A stretch of DNA of 64,000 nt, taken from assembly GCF_028476545.1 (NCBI RefSeq), contig NW_026731581.1, positions 76,001 to 140,000 on the forward strand, given 5' to 3'. Shown here piece by piece: positions 31,942 through 45,870 of the stretch (its first letter is position 1; each line of letters starts with the position of its first letter). A program made the translations under genes and the position numbers. Source of the stretch: Physella acuta (taxonomy: Eukaryota > Mollusca > Gastropoda > Physidae). Under the pieces are notes generated by a model, which did not search any database, had not been told where the DNA came from, and was given only the letters and a program-made list of their open reading frames with translations.

Positions 31942-32450
31942 ATATATATATATAAAAACTCAAAATACGAACATACGAACATTGCTGGCCTGTTCGGGAT
32001 TTTGAAAATGATTTTTTTCAATTAAAACAGATTACTACATCATGTAATGTGTGTAAGTGAATTAGTATGTTTAGTGAAAGTCAGTTTTAATTATTTCTGT
32101 TATAAGCCCTCTTAACATCTAGTAGGTCAAAAGAATATAAATCATGAAAGCTTTGTATAAGTAATGGTGTCTAGTGTTATGTTTATTTCTATGGTTTTAT
32201 TTGTATTTATATTATTAATTTTAAATACATTTCCTTTTTATACAATGTCATTCTTTAGTAAGTACTTTATAAAAAAAAAATTAAGAGAAGTAACTGCTTT
32301 TTAATTTGTTTAGTATAAAAATCTATTAAAAGGAGCTTATGAGCACAACTATTTGACTATTTAAAAAGGGAAATAAGTCATGGAAGTGGTTTGAATGTTT
32401 GCTTATCTTTGCTAAGTTTAATTTTAGGAGAAAGTTGACTCGACTTTCAC
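31797..32450 (+). mobile_element. Element H, copy 1 (left part)
   Basis: GGTGGCGGAACTAGAAAAA starts the copy, followed by a TA array. The text AAGCTTTGTATAAGTAATGG and GGGAAATAAGTCATGG then matches the inverse of 45380-45927. The right end was not found. The decayed coding sequence at 32540-33600 follows directly. Confidence 0.6.
31858..31953. repeat. (TA)n microsatellite
   Basis: A TA run inside element H. Other H copies (45868, 63452) have TA arrays at the same place. Confidence 0.95.
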
Positions 32451-32539
32451 AGTGGTTTAAAAACAAAGGGAAAAACAATATACAAAAGCGTGGGGTGGTG
32501 TCTATAGAATAAAGATAATCCTGGGGGCACTGTAGTTCC

Positions 32540-33600
32540 GCCCCTGCAAGATGACAAGGCCCGCGTTCCGCTTGGGTTGACAGCAGATAAAAAAAACAGA
32601 GTCCATTGTTCATGCACATGACTGGGTTGTGGCTGCTGGACATAAGCTGATCCCTTCAGTTTATGCAGGGATAAAAATTCAGCCCAACGCCTTGGACATC
32701 GAGAAGCTGTTGGATACTCCGGCCCAACATACATATCAATCAGATCTGGTATAACATTCCTCATCCACAGCGCTTAGTCATGGACTTGATTTTTGAAAAA
32801 CTACTTACTTTACATGAATTTGATGATATAACAAAGAGCGGCGTGGATCAAATTGTTAAACCAATATTAGTGTTGACGGTTGATGGTGGCCCAGACGAAA
32901 ATCCTAGGTATCAAAAGGTGATCAAAGTTGCGGTACACCACTTTCTCAATCAGAACTATGATGGTTTGTTCATTGCTACAAATGCACCGGGAAGAAGTGC
33001 ATTTAATAGGGTTGAAAGAAAAATGGCGCCACTTAGCAATGAGCTCATAGGATTAGTTTTACCCCATGACGACAATAGACAGAGATTTAGAGAAGAAGAA
33101 TTTTCAGTTTGCAGGAAACACTTTGGCAGAAATATGGTCACACTTGACAGTGGATACATTTCCTACAGTGGCATCATACATATATCCAGAAGAATCTGAA
33201 CTCCTTGAAACTTCTCTGTTCTCAAAAGATCAGCGTTGGCACGATATGCATGTGAGAACTAGCCAGTATTTGACTCAGATTGTTAAATGCATGGATGGTA
33301 AATGTTGCTCAAAGCCAAGAAGCTCGTATTTCAGCTTAATAACTGATAGATTTCTTCCTCCACCTTTACCAGTCGCCCAAACAATCTGTGGACTAACAAT
33401 ACCTGAGCATTCAACAGATGGCTCTTCACATAAATTTCCATCTCTTTTTGTTGTTCAAAGTATAAAAATGGATGAAATCCTTCCCCGCTCTTCAAATCCT
33501 TATCGCACAATCCTTTATGATTTGTATTGTCCGTCTGTGCAATCCGTGATCATCGAAAGGGTTTGTCGTCCCTGTGTATTCAATGAAGGAATATTTTAAT
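32540..33600 (+). pseudogene. Decayed transposon-type coding sequence of unknown family
   Basis: Pieces in several frames read DKARVPLGLTADKK, HDWVVAAGHKLIPSVYAG, LTVDGGPDENPRYQKV, LFIATNAPGRSAFNRVERK, DLEKKNFQFAGNTLAEIW, VRTSQYLTQIVKC and YDLYCPSVQSV. I recall this motif series from a large uncharacterised, repetitive protein family in cnidarians and molluscs. Its enzyme class is not known to me. The frame is broken several times, so it is a relic. It may belong to element H, whose terminal sequence adjoins it. Confidence 0.6.
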
Positions 33601-33695
33601 TCTCCATGGGAGAATGAATAAGCTTAAATATCACAACTTTTAATTTCGGATTGCCATATCAATACTGTTGTAAGTAGTTTTTTTTAATACTTCTG

Positions 33696-34135
33696 TTAAC
33701 CCATATTCTGCTAGCGTCCCACTTATGGGACGCTTGTAAAAAAATTGCTAGAATTTATTAAAAACTAGTTAAAACACAAATTATGTTTCATTGTATTTGA
33801 AAATGGCTAGACTATTGAATTTGTGTGTTTTTTGTGAAAAAAATTAATTTAGAAAAATGTTATAGTGCCGGATTTGCAGGACTTGTCAAAATGTCGGAAA
33901 AAAGAAAACATGCGCACAGGAAAATGCATATCTTCTAAAATATTAACATTTTAAGTGCAAAATACATTTGAAACTTGTTGCAGTACCATATTTCTATCTG
34001 ATAAAAATTTAAGAATAACAATATTGTTTTACTACTTCGTTATATCAAGTGTACAACAAGCGTCTCATAAGTGGGACGCTAGCAACAAATGGCCCCATGT
34101 AGATTGTTACACAAACGTCACATTTATTGGACACT
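33696..34135. mobile_element. piggyBac-like inverted-repeat element (element Q)
   Basis: TTAACCC at 33696 precedes GCTAGCGTCCCACTTATGGG at 33710. The inverse of the latter, with one change, lies at 34060-34083. The repeat is itself palindromic (GCGTCCC ... GGGACGC). The right TTAA end is not clear. Confidence 0.5.
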
Positions 34136-34513
34136 AGCGAGAAACACAGATGCAAATGTTTATGTTAAATGATTATTTATGGTGAAACAATTGTTGACTT
34201 TGTTAACTGCTTACTGGGGGGTGTTAAGTAGTATTTATAGATATTTAATTATGACCTTGACCTATATTTATGCAGATTGTTACACAAACGTCACATTTAT
34301 TGGACATTTAATTATGACCTTGAGCTATATTTGCTTATATATTATTGTATTAAAAAATTGCAAATATTGAAAAACTTACATTTTATTTTTAAGTTTTCAG
34401 AATTACACTTACTGAAGTATTTAATACCACTGAATACAAACTAATTTACTATTGCTGTAAATTTACTAGCGCGTGATATTAAAATTATAACAAACCAGAA
34501 TAATTACAAGGGC

Positions 34514-34990
34514 CACGTGCCAAGTCTAAACGAATCAGAGAAACATCATAGCGTACCAAGTCTAAACAAACCAGAGAAACATCATAGCGTACCAAGTCTA
34601 AACAAACCAGAGCAAGATCATAGCGTGCCAAGTCTAAACAAACCAGAGCAAGATCATAGCGTACCAAGTCTAAACAAACCAGAGAAAGATCATAGCGTGC
34701 CAAGTCTAAACGAATCAGAGAAACATCATAGCGTACCAAGTCTAAACAAACCAGAGAAACATCATAGCGTACCAAGTCTAAACAAACCAGAGCAAGATCA
34801 TAGCGTGCCAAGTCTAAATAAACCAGAGCAAGATCATAGCGTACCAAGTCTAAACAAACCAGAGAAACATCATAGCGTACCAAGTCTAAACAAACCAGAG
34901 AAAGATCATAGCGTGCCAAGTCTAAACGAATCAGAGAAACATCATAGCGTACCAAGTCTAAACAAACCAGAGAAACATCATAGCGTACCT
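34514..34990. repeat. 36-bp minisatellite, about 13 units
   Basis: Units of CCAAGTCTAAACAAACCAGA plus GAAACATCATAGCGTA alternate in five subtypes. Because 36 is a multiple of three and the units lack stops, both strands stay open for more than 150 codons (HHSVPSLNKPEK on plus). Coding status is unproved. Confidence 0.92.
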
Positions 34991-36526
34991 ACATTTACAT
35001 TAAGTATTTAAAAAAAATTAATCCTTTCAGCTTTAACATTACCTCACTGTATTACTGTTTACCTGCTGGTGCCACGAATGGGTCCTGCGCGCTCATTTTT
35101 AATGCTGTGTCAACGAGCGGTAATTTTAAAGGGATGAAAACACAGCAAATTTAAAACATAGGATAAATTGTAAATTAGGGGGGGGGGGGTGGAGTGTGAC
35201 GTCATTTTAGGGGGGGGGTCTGAATTTTTGTGACGATGTGTGACGTAGGGGGGAGGGGGTAAAAAATGGCCAAAAAAGCGTGACTTCATTTATGGACGAC
35301 CCCTAAGCAAATACATTATACAGTTGCCTTAAACTTAACACCCCTCTTGCCAAGTGGAACTACCGGTAGATGTTTTTTAAACATTGCAATGCATCGTAAT
35401 GGTTATTTTTAGAATGACAAAACTGATACAGCTGCTAATACGTCTTGTAAACGTTGACTCTACTAGTCTATTACTGTTATAATTAATTGCTGCATGAAAT
35501 AAATCTTGTGATTTGCATAGATGTGCCGACCAAAGATAATTTTTTAACAAATATCAATGTTTAAAACTTTGAGTTTAAACAGTTTCCAAAAAGGCGCCAC
35601 TTTGCTAAAAAATTGCCCCCCCCCCACCCCTGCATACGATACTGTTGTCGGTCTTTCAATTGTACACGGAACTATATAATGGACTTCCCTGAATTCGAAT
35701 TACTGAATATGTTATGTTTCTCAGCCCAATAAAGTAGGTTAGCTTAAACTCTAACATTATTTATTTTCGTTAAACAGATGAGTTACATTAACAACTAATT
35801 TCTCGATTACCTCCGTTAAAACTGCTATTTGTGTTATTCATTATATCACACGACACTACTGATAAAAGTGTTGGTTTCGTACCACAACAAGGATGTATAA
35901 AACTGCGATAGATGCAGAACAAATCCATCAATCCTGTTTGTAAACTAGCGGTGTCTAGGTTTTATATTGGACATTTTTGTAGAAATAAGCGATTGGTTGA
36001 GGTTTATATACCTGTTTTAGTTTTAATTAAGATGTGTAGGGGCATTGAGGTGATGTGAAATGTATGAAATGAGTGTATACGGAACTGTGTGTGATGCGTG
36101 TATACCATTGGTATTGTGTTGTGGGACTGTGTCGAATCCGGGTTTGTTGATGTGTCAAGTATTTTGGTGTACTGAGTGAACGATTGTAAGAAGGGCAGCG
36201 ACTGGTCGAAGGGCAGCGTGTGTTTTGTGAGCGGGAATAAGGGAGAGGTGTGTAACGGTGGATGCGGGCGTCAGTCAGAGGTTGATATTAGAAAAAGGAA
36301 GTATGGAGGTTGAGATTAGAATAAGGAAGTATGGTGTTAATGCTGTCAATGTGAACTGAGAAATATTTGAGATAAAACCCACTTGATTCATCCTAACCTC
36401 GGCAACTTGTGTCTGCATGAACTACATCCTCACAAGCCTACACCGATATTTATACACCTCTCTATAAATACATAAATCTATATTATAAAAATTACATTAA
36501 CATTACATATTGACTTCCAGCATACA
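34991..36526. other. Spacer with a block related to element B
   Basis: The stretch 35320-35640 is an inverted relative of the left end of element B (GGCGCCACTTTGCTAAAAA, GTACACTCTACTAG-like text). The rest holds no supported gene, apart from the weak candidate reported as a finding. Confidence 0.4.
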
Positions 36527-36648
36527 TGTTACATCAGTGGGTCCCAAACTTTTTCGAGTGGCGACCCCCTTTTATAAAACGTAAGTGATCCGCGACCCCC
36601 ACAGAATTAAAGAGTCGAAATTAGTAATATATAATTAATACGCGAGGG

Positions 36649-36898
36649 ACGTAGTGGTCTAGCGGTAAAGAGCTGGACTGCTAACCCGTAAGTCTCGAGT
36701 TTGATTCCGGGTTTAAGAAAGTAGACAGTCCCTGAGTCCACCCAACTCTGATGGGTACATAACTCACGTTAGGGAAAGTAAAGGCGGCAGGGTATAGTGC
36801 TGACCACACTATCTCTTCATATGCCGAGGTCACAGTAACAAGTGAACTCTACTTTACTTGCCCCATAGACTGTCAGGTTTAAAAGGAAACTTTAATTA
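36649..36898 (+). mobile_element. tRNA-derived SINE family S, best copy
   Basis: GTGGTCTAGCGGTAAAGAGC (box A) and GAGTTTGATTCC (box B) form a tRNA-like head, followed by a ~180-bp body with AACTCACGTTAGGGAAAG and GTGCTGACCACACTATC. It lies inside hAT element I. Confidence 0.78.
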
Positions 36899-38088
36899 AT
36901 ATGCATTAAAGTATGATTTTCTAGTAGACTTTCAATAAGAATTTATAACTGTTTTAATAAGATGAGTGAAAGTGCATGCTATTATCAAGACTCAACATTT
37001 CCCGTTGAGTTTTTGTTAACGCCAACCTCGTGTTATTCTCGATATTTAATTTATTTCTTTGTTTTGTTTTCAATTGGGGAAGTTTTTAAAATCTATTCTC
37101 ACGAAGATATGTAGACATAAAAGGAACTAAAACTCAAAAGGCAATCAATTTCACGTTGGGGTATGAATGGCGTATATTACACTAATATTGTGTGTAACAC
37201 GGTACGTAACGCGGATTCCGTTCGCAAATCCAACATGTTATCTTTCAATTCATCACGATTATCATGAAAAGAGATAATATTTGTTTATGTTCCCCGAAGT
37301 TTCAGGTTAAGCTTATGTTGATGTTCGAATATATCTTCTTGGTGTGATACTCTCCCAAACCACTCATTGTCGTCAAAGCATATCAAAAGGTCTTGTTTCC
37401 CTTGCAATTCCAAGTACATCTTGATTTCATCTTTCAATTAAAAAACACGATTCACAACATTTCTTTTTGGCAGCCAGAGTGCTGTTGCGTAGAATAGCAG
37501 AACCTCGTGATCGTTATTCGTGTTTTTGCACAGTTCTTTAAACAGATAAGTGTTCAGGGCCCCAGTTTCAATATAACTTACGACTTTTATTAGCAATGGA
37601 GTCGGAAGAGTCTTGATGGCGATGGCATACCGGTGAATCATGCAATGGATTCCCCTTGGTTAGGAAGCTAAATCTTTTACGTTTTTCTGAAAGCCTTATT
37701 TTGACCCAAACATAGATGACGCACCATCCGTAAAAGCACCACAGCCGTTTTTCCATTTTATTCCTCCAGTTTCAAAAACGTATTTCTCTTCTCCATTATA
37801 TCTTCGCAAAACAGCAACTCTTCTTTGCTAACATCTGAATTTCACAAAGACAAGCAACTACGAACTCGAACTCACATCTGTTGATTCATTTACTTGAAAA
37901 GCAAACAATGGTGAAAACTTGGTTTCATACAAAATTTGTTCTTTAACATCTACGGACAAGCCTGCTATAACCCGCTGAATATATGCAAGGTTTGGTGAGA
38001 TTTTGTCCTACTGTGTGATAGGTTGTTTTTTTTTTTTTTTTTTTTTTTTTGCTTGACTAATTCTAATGCGACGTCATATGCACTAGCT

Positions 38089-39427
<1,339 letters not shown>

Positions 39428-40012
39428 AACTAGCTTCACGCCGACGAAAGAACTCCATATCTTTGTAGTTTAGGTGTGTTCTGAAAGACTCGTCTCAAAA
39501 AGACGTTTTAGGTTTGAAGGTTTTATAGACTTATGACTGAGAAAAAAATTGCACAGTACGCATTGTTTGTTCTATATTCCATCTCCAGTAATGTTAGTAA
39601 AGCTTAATTTCAGATATTCTTCCAAATATTTATGTTTTTTTTTTCAATGCTAGGGTTTAGTCTACCAGTTGACGACCTCCAGAAAGCCCTTCGCGACCCC
39701 CAAGGCGACCCCCAAGTTTGGGAACCCATGTGTTATATGGTAGTACTTGTAAGAAAAATGTAAATGTACAATTCTTATTCAGATATTGTTAACAAATATA
39801 AATTGTTATAATTGAAGTGGTTTCTATTTTAGTATTCATACGTCGATATGTATAAATAGTATTCATTTATTTTACTTCCTGCATGGCCTGTTATTTCAAG
39901 TTCCGTTAAAAGGTGGTGTACAATTATTACATTCACATGTTTAGGTTATAGATACAGATTTCTCCGAGAAAACCATCATTGTAATAGCAGATACTGTGCA
40001 GATAAAAATATC

Positions 40013-40070
40013 ATGTATTTTCGAGTGTGCCTACCGATTCTGTTTTACTTTTTCTTATGTGTACTAACTG
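40013..40070 (+). CDS. Gene B exon 1: signal peptide
   Basis: [19 protein letters not shown] is a clear hydrophobic leader. It ends in phase 1 at donor GTAAGT and completes Ala with the next exon. No upstream in-frame ATG gives a leader. Confidence 0.87.
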
Positions 40071-41049
40071 GTAAGTTAAGACATTTCATAATCATTACAT
40101 CTGTAATAATCAAAAACGTATTTTTTTCACCAAAATGACTAGTTTTAATGCATTAAAGATGATTAATTATTGATTAGTAATTTCATTAATGTTAACTAAT
40201 AGATTAATAAGGACTACATTAGATTAAACTCATTTTACGTAATTATAAAAAGGTTGTTTTTAATTCTAGAGATCTGATTACTACATAGAGGAAAAACGCT
40301 AATTTTCTGCTCTCAATTGTTTTGCAAAAAGTACAAAACAAAAATTAAATTGGCAGTAAAAAGTAAAAACGTAGGAGACCATAGGGTTAGGGATTCACCT
40401 GACACCTTTTAAGTAATGGGAGAGGGTTTGGGAATTGAGCCATTAACCCCAACATGTAGGGCAAAAAAACAGAGAGATTCGAGCATAGTATTCGAGCGTT
40501 ATTGTTACTTGAACATTATTTTGGCGTGTTGAACTTTAATGTATGATTTTTTTGACAAGCTGAATGGGAATCAGAAGATTTAAACACCCGATCCTACAAA
40601 TGCCATTGTCTGGACTGTACCACAAATAATTATTGTGCCAGCAACGCTACTTGTGTGACAGGATGGTTTGGGCCCGGCTGCCACTACCGTATGTTATAAA
40701 TTGTAACTGTTTTTTTTTTTGTAAAAGCTATTTATAGACATAAGTATAAATTATTCATCCTTTGCTTCAAAAATAAATTATTTTTATTGCTATGGAACAG
40801 AACGTTTGTTTTAATTATATCAACAGAGGACCTGATTCATTCCCTTGAACTGCAAACTGATTCAGACAAAACAATATATCTGAGCGATGGCAACGACAGC
40901 ACATGTGACATTGTAAAAAACGTAACTGTCACGTGGAACATGCCTTACTATCTGTCATGGTTAAGGGTTTCTTATGACGATAATGGTACTTTGATTTTTT
41001 AATAGCTTGCAAAAAATCAGTATTACTATTTGTTTTGCTGTTTGTATGA

Positions 41050-41125
<76 letters not shown>

Positions 41126-44100
41126 TTAAACGAGTTAATTATATTTTGTCCTAGAAACTGTCGTAAATTCAATGTTGCTTGATGTAATGAATGGGAGCGA
41201 TGGTGTAAACTGCTTGAGTAACAAAAGATACTGGTTTGACAAAAACAACAAAGACATAATGTGTGACTCAAACGGAACTGTTGACAAGATTGTGATCAAG
41301 TTTCCTAAGAAATTAAATATATGTTCTATTTATATTAGCGGAGGTAAAGGCGACTTTAAGTTTGTTAAGTATAGATCCTTAAGTTCTTTTCTCTCATTTA
41401 AGTAGCAATTAAACTGTATAATAAATTAAAATAAATGCTATTATGCCAGTTATATTATAATTTTAGGAAAATTAAAATCACAATAATCCTTATAATCAAA
41501 GTACGTGTTTCTTATAAAAGGAATAAACGTAGCTTATGGACAACAAACAAATCAATCAAGTACATATGATAAAGCCACATCGGATAAAGCAGTTGATGGT
41601 AACACAGACAGTGACTTTGACAAGGGCAGCTGTACTCACACTGATGATTCTCTAAATACCCCACAATGGTGGGCTGTAACATTTAACAGAACTGAATACG
41701 TCAACAGATATGTACTTTATAATAGAGGTCATAACCAAGGTAGTAATTTATTTTCTTTACATAAGTACTATTTAAATAATTATTTAGAAATTTAGTCGAG
41801 TACAATTTATTCTGTATTTGTTAAATTTAGGGAGACTGGGTAGTTTTAGACTTCATAGTGGTGCAGATATACAGATGTTTACTTACAATGATCCTGGAAC
41901 AACACAAGATCAGTACACCATAATAACATTACCGACCCAAGTGTCGTATGTGAACATCTCAAAAGTTATTAAAACATCAAAAACCGAATACATTATACTG
42001 ACTTTATGTGAGGTCGAGGTTTATGCTGGTAAGTATTTTATATGTTGTTTCTCCTTCAATAGCTTAATTTTTTCTGTCCTATGTCAGGAATCAAATTAAG
42101 TAATATGATGTTTCTTTTGCTAATAGTAAATTAACTAGACGTCTATAGGGCTGGTAAGTAGTTCACCAACCAACTCTACGGCTCAATAAAACCTGCATGA
42201 GCCATAGAACTGGTTAGTGACCTACTTACCAGCCAAATATTACGTTCTAAACAGAATAAATGTATATGTTCTGTCATAGAGCCCGTGTGTAGCAGCGGAA
42301 TGCATGGTGTCATGTGTGAGAAAAAATGCAACTGTACTAATTCAGCTGACACGTGTTTTCCTGTTACCGGGAGGTGTAAATACAAATGCGCACCAGGATT
42401 CAGGGGGATAAATTGTAATCAATGTAGGTAACTTCTTAATGTTATCTAAAAGCATTTAGAATGACTTGTTTCCATTAGTTAAAACACGAAAAAATTACAT
42501 TAAAATTAAATTCAATGTACACTCATGTCGGTTTAAACACTAATGCATGCAAGTTGCTTTTATATTATAGAAGTTATATTGTTTAAAATCGTATAAATAT
42601 TTTGTTTGAAGTAGAGTCATTATGTGTGTTTACTTCTTTTGACTATGTTTACTTTGTGATTTTTGCTACATAATATAAATTAATTCAAAATGACGTATAT
42701 AAAGAAACATGAACCCATGTAGTCAGTAGCGCTAAGCGGCAAGGGATGAAAGTAGAGACAGTACATGTCGACATTATCTAACGGGGGACACCAAGATAAA
42801 CATTACTTTAATTTCTAATTTTGCACGAGTAATTTAACAGTTTACTAAAGTAACATAACCCTTTATGCAAGGGTGACACCTTGTGAGAAAGGAGTTGAAA
42901 GAGTATCAACTATAATCAATTAATGTTGAGTATCATTCGTATTTTTATTTTCTGCATAGCAATGTCCCACATAACTTCCTGCCATTGCCATATGTATGTT
43001 TATATCAAAATGAAAGTTTTGAAAATTACTATTTAATATTAGAAGTAGGCAAGGATAAAAAAGTTTGTAACTTCTAGCTTTTCCAGCAGGATGTTTGCAT
43101 TCACCTTAACATAAGAAACGACAATCCGTGATGCGCATTCTGTATTCAGTTCATGTACCGTCGCCTGCTGAATTACAAAATTAAATAAACCGGGAGTGAT
43201 CTCCCCTAAATTTATTCGACTATTCTTATATAAAACAACAGAGGATGGGAACTCGGGATATAGACATGATTTTTAAATATTTAAACTTTTTTAAAATAGA
43301 ATAAAATCTCGTGGAAAAAAGAATAGCACACCAAGTGAATGCCAAATAAAATGTGCATAATAGTGCGCAATATTATTGGTACTTTATAAATTGACATTAG
43401 TTTTTTGAGAAATCGGAAATAGCGTAAATTACTACTTCCGGTCAACAGAAATTACTCAAAATTTGAAAGAAGGTAGAAGATTAGATCTTTTACTGACATG
43501 TGTAAGGTCATTTATCTATCTGAAATAGTACTCAAGTTATGGCTTTTGAAACATTCAAAGTAGAAAAAGTACCACTTCCGGTTATCGGAAATCGCTCAAA
43601 AGTTGATAGGGATCTATGATTTTGATAAAATACTTATATATGAAATTTCATCAACCTAGCTGTAACGGTACTCAAGTTATCGTGTTTACACACACATAAA
43701 CACACAGACACACAGACATACGGACAAGATTGCAAAATTATGTTTTTCCGTATCAGTGAGGTGTAAAACGTCGAGATTTGCAAGGGATACTGAGTTGTTT
43801 TGGGACTAACAAATAAAAACTTGAAAAAATAAAAGTACATAACAATAAAATAGGGTTCTAGGCTATTATCTTATAATTTTCTTATGTTTACTATGTAAAT
43901 TTAAGTGCTTGAAAATTGTACAAAAACTTTTGAAAAATTGTATTTTAGCTTGTTCACAGAGTTACTGGGGTGTTAACTGTGAAAACAGATGTCTTTATTG
44001 TGTGAACGGCAAGTGTGATTCTAGAACAGGACTGTGTGCTGAAGGTTGCTTAGGGTACAGCGATCCACGAAAATGTAGTAAAAGTACGTATTTTATTTAT

Positions 44101-44369
44101 AACAATTGAATTATAGAACAATTTCTTGTAGGTTGTAGTATATAGAGGTTTAACCATCTACAAGTTGCAAATCTGCATGTTTAGCTTAGGTCAAGAGGCT
44201 ATACATATTTTTATGACGTCAGAAATAAAAACAATACAAGTGAGCGAGTTAGAGAATGAAGCACACTTAAGAATTAACACAAACTTTTAATTGCTGAAGT
44301 TAGATTATTTTTTAAATGTGACACAACTAATCATTAATTATATTTATAGTTCTTTATACCAGGATGGTG

Positions 44370-44463
<94 letters not shown>

Positions 44464-45781
44464 ATTAGCGAGTTATAACTATTTGAACCGACCGGCTACT
44501 ATTTCAAGCGCTAAAAATCTATGCTTATAACGAACCACGCGTTTTCTGTCAGTATACTTTTGATCAGAAACGCAGTCGCACGCTGCAATCATACGATTTT
44601 ACTCCACAGCAATCAAAGTATTTATATGTAAGGATGTTAGAAAAATTATGTTATTCTCTTCTATTATATTCTATTTAAAAAAAATAAACAAAGAGTAGTT
44701 GTTTTATATAGCCTAATTCCAGTTTGCTTTTCAAGAAACCAAAGTCATTTTTTTTTTTTTACATTTTTATTAGACTAACACAATGCTTTGATAATAGTCT
44801 AGGTCTAAATTCTAAAATATAGTCTTGATCTAGAGACCGATATAAAAATGATTATTCGAATCAAATTTCGACAAACTTGTACAATAAAAAAATATTATTT
44901 TAATTCATTACTAGTTTTAGATTGAGGGTTTTTCTTCGTGTTAAGAAACGATTTATATGATAGGTTACAAAATGTCTGGCCCAGGGGTGCAGTGTTTCTT
45001 CCAGACGTTTTTCTCCGGGGGTGGGGGCACTTGAAATTTTCGGGGGGGGGGGGCGGTAAACTTTCTTCGGGGGGGGGGGGGGACACACTGTTAAAAGTAG
45101 GCTATATATTTTCTATATAAATTATATAAATTTCATTTCGTTCGGTGGGGGGGGGGGGGGCACGCCGATTAGGGGCCCATAGCCGACCATAATAACTTTT
45201 TTATATTTGAAAAAAAATTTCTTGCATTTTTGACTTGACGGCAAAAGCTTCTGTAAATAACAAACAGATCTACTACAGTTGTGATGTTATACAGTAGTTA
45301 ACACATGCTGTAAAAAAAAAAATATGCCTGAGCTGTAGTGTGAAAGATAGGCAAACGTTCAAAACACTTCCATGACTTATTTCCCTTTTCTAAATAGTTA
45401 AATAGGGGTGCTCATAAGCTCTTTTTAATAAATTATTATTTTTAAAAAATACAAACTAAAGACTGACATAGTATAAAAAGGAAATATATTTAAAACAAAA
45501 TATATAAATACAAAAAAAAAACATAAAAATAAACATAACACGAGAAACCATTACACATACAAAGCTTTCACGTTTTATATTTTTTTGATAGGCTAAGGGT
45601 CGGCTGTATTACAGCAACCACATTGAATAAACTAGTTCTAAATCTAAAAAACCCCACATTCTAGACTACTGCACTCACACAAAATAATGGCATGATTTAA
45701 TTTGTTTAAATTAAAAAAAAAAACATTTTCTTTTTAAAAGCTGATCAGGCCAGAAATGAGTATCCAATGTTTGTGTTCTGT

Positions 45782-45870
<89 letters not shown>

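Noticed and set aside
36655-36725. tRNA gene (also at 4600, 19040, 62805)
   Set aside because: Box A and B are present, but cloverleaf pairing is poor and three of the four are followed by repeated SINE bodies.
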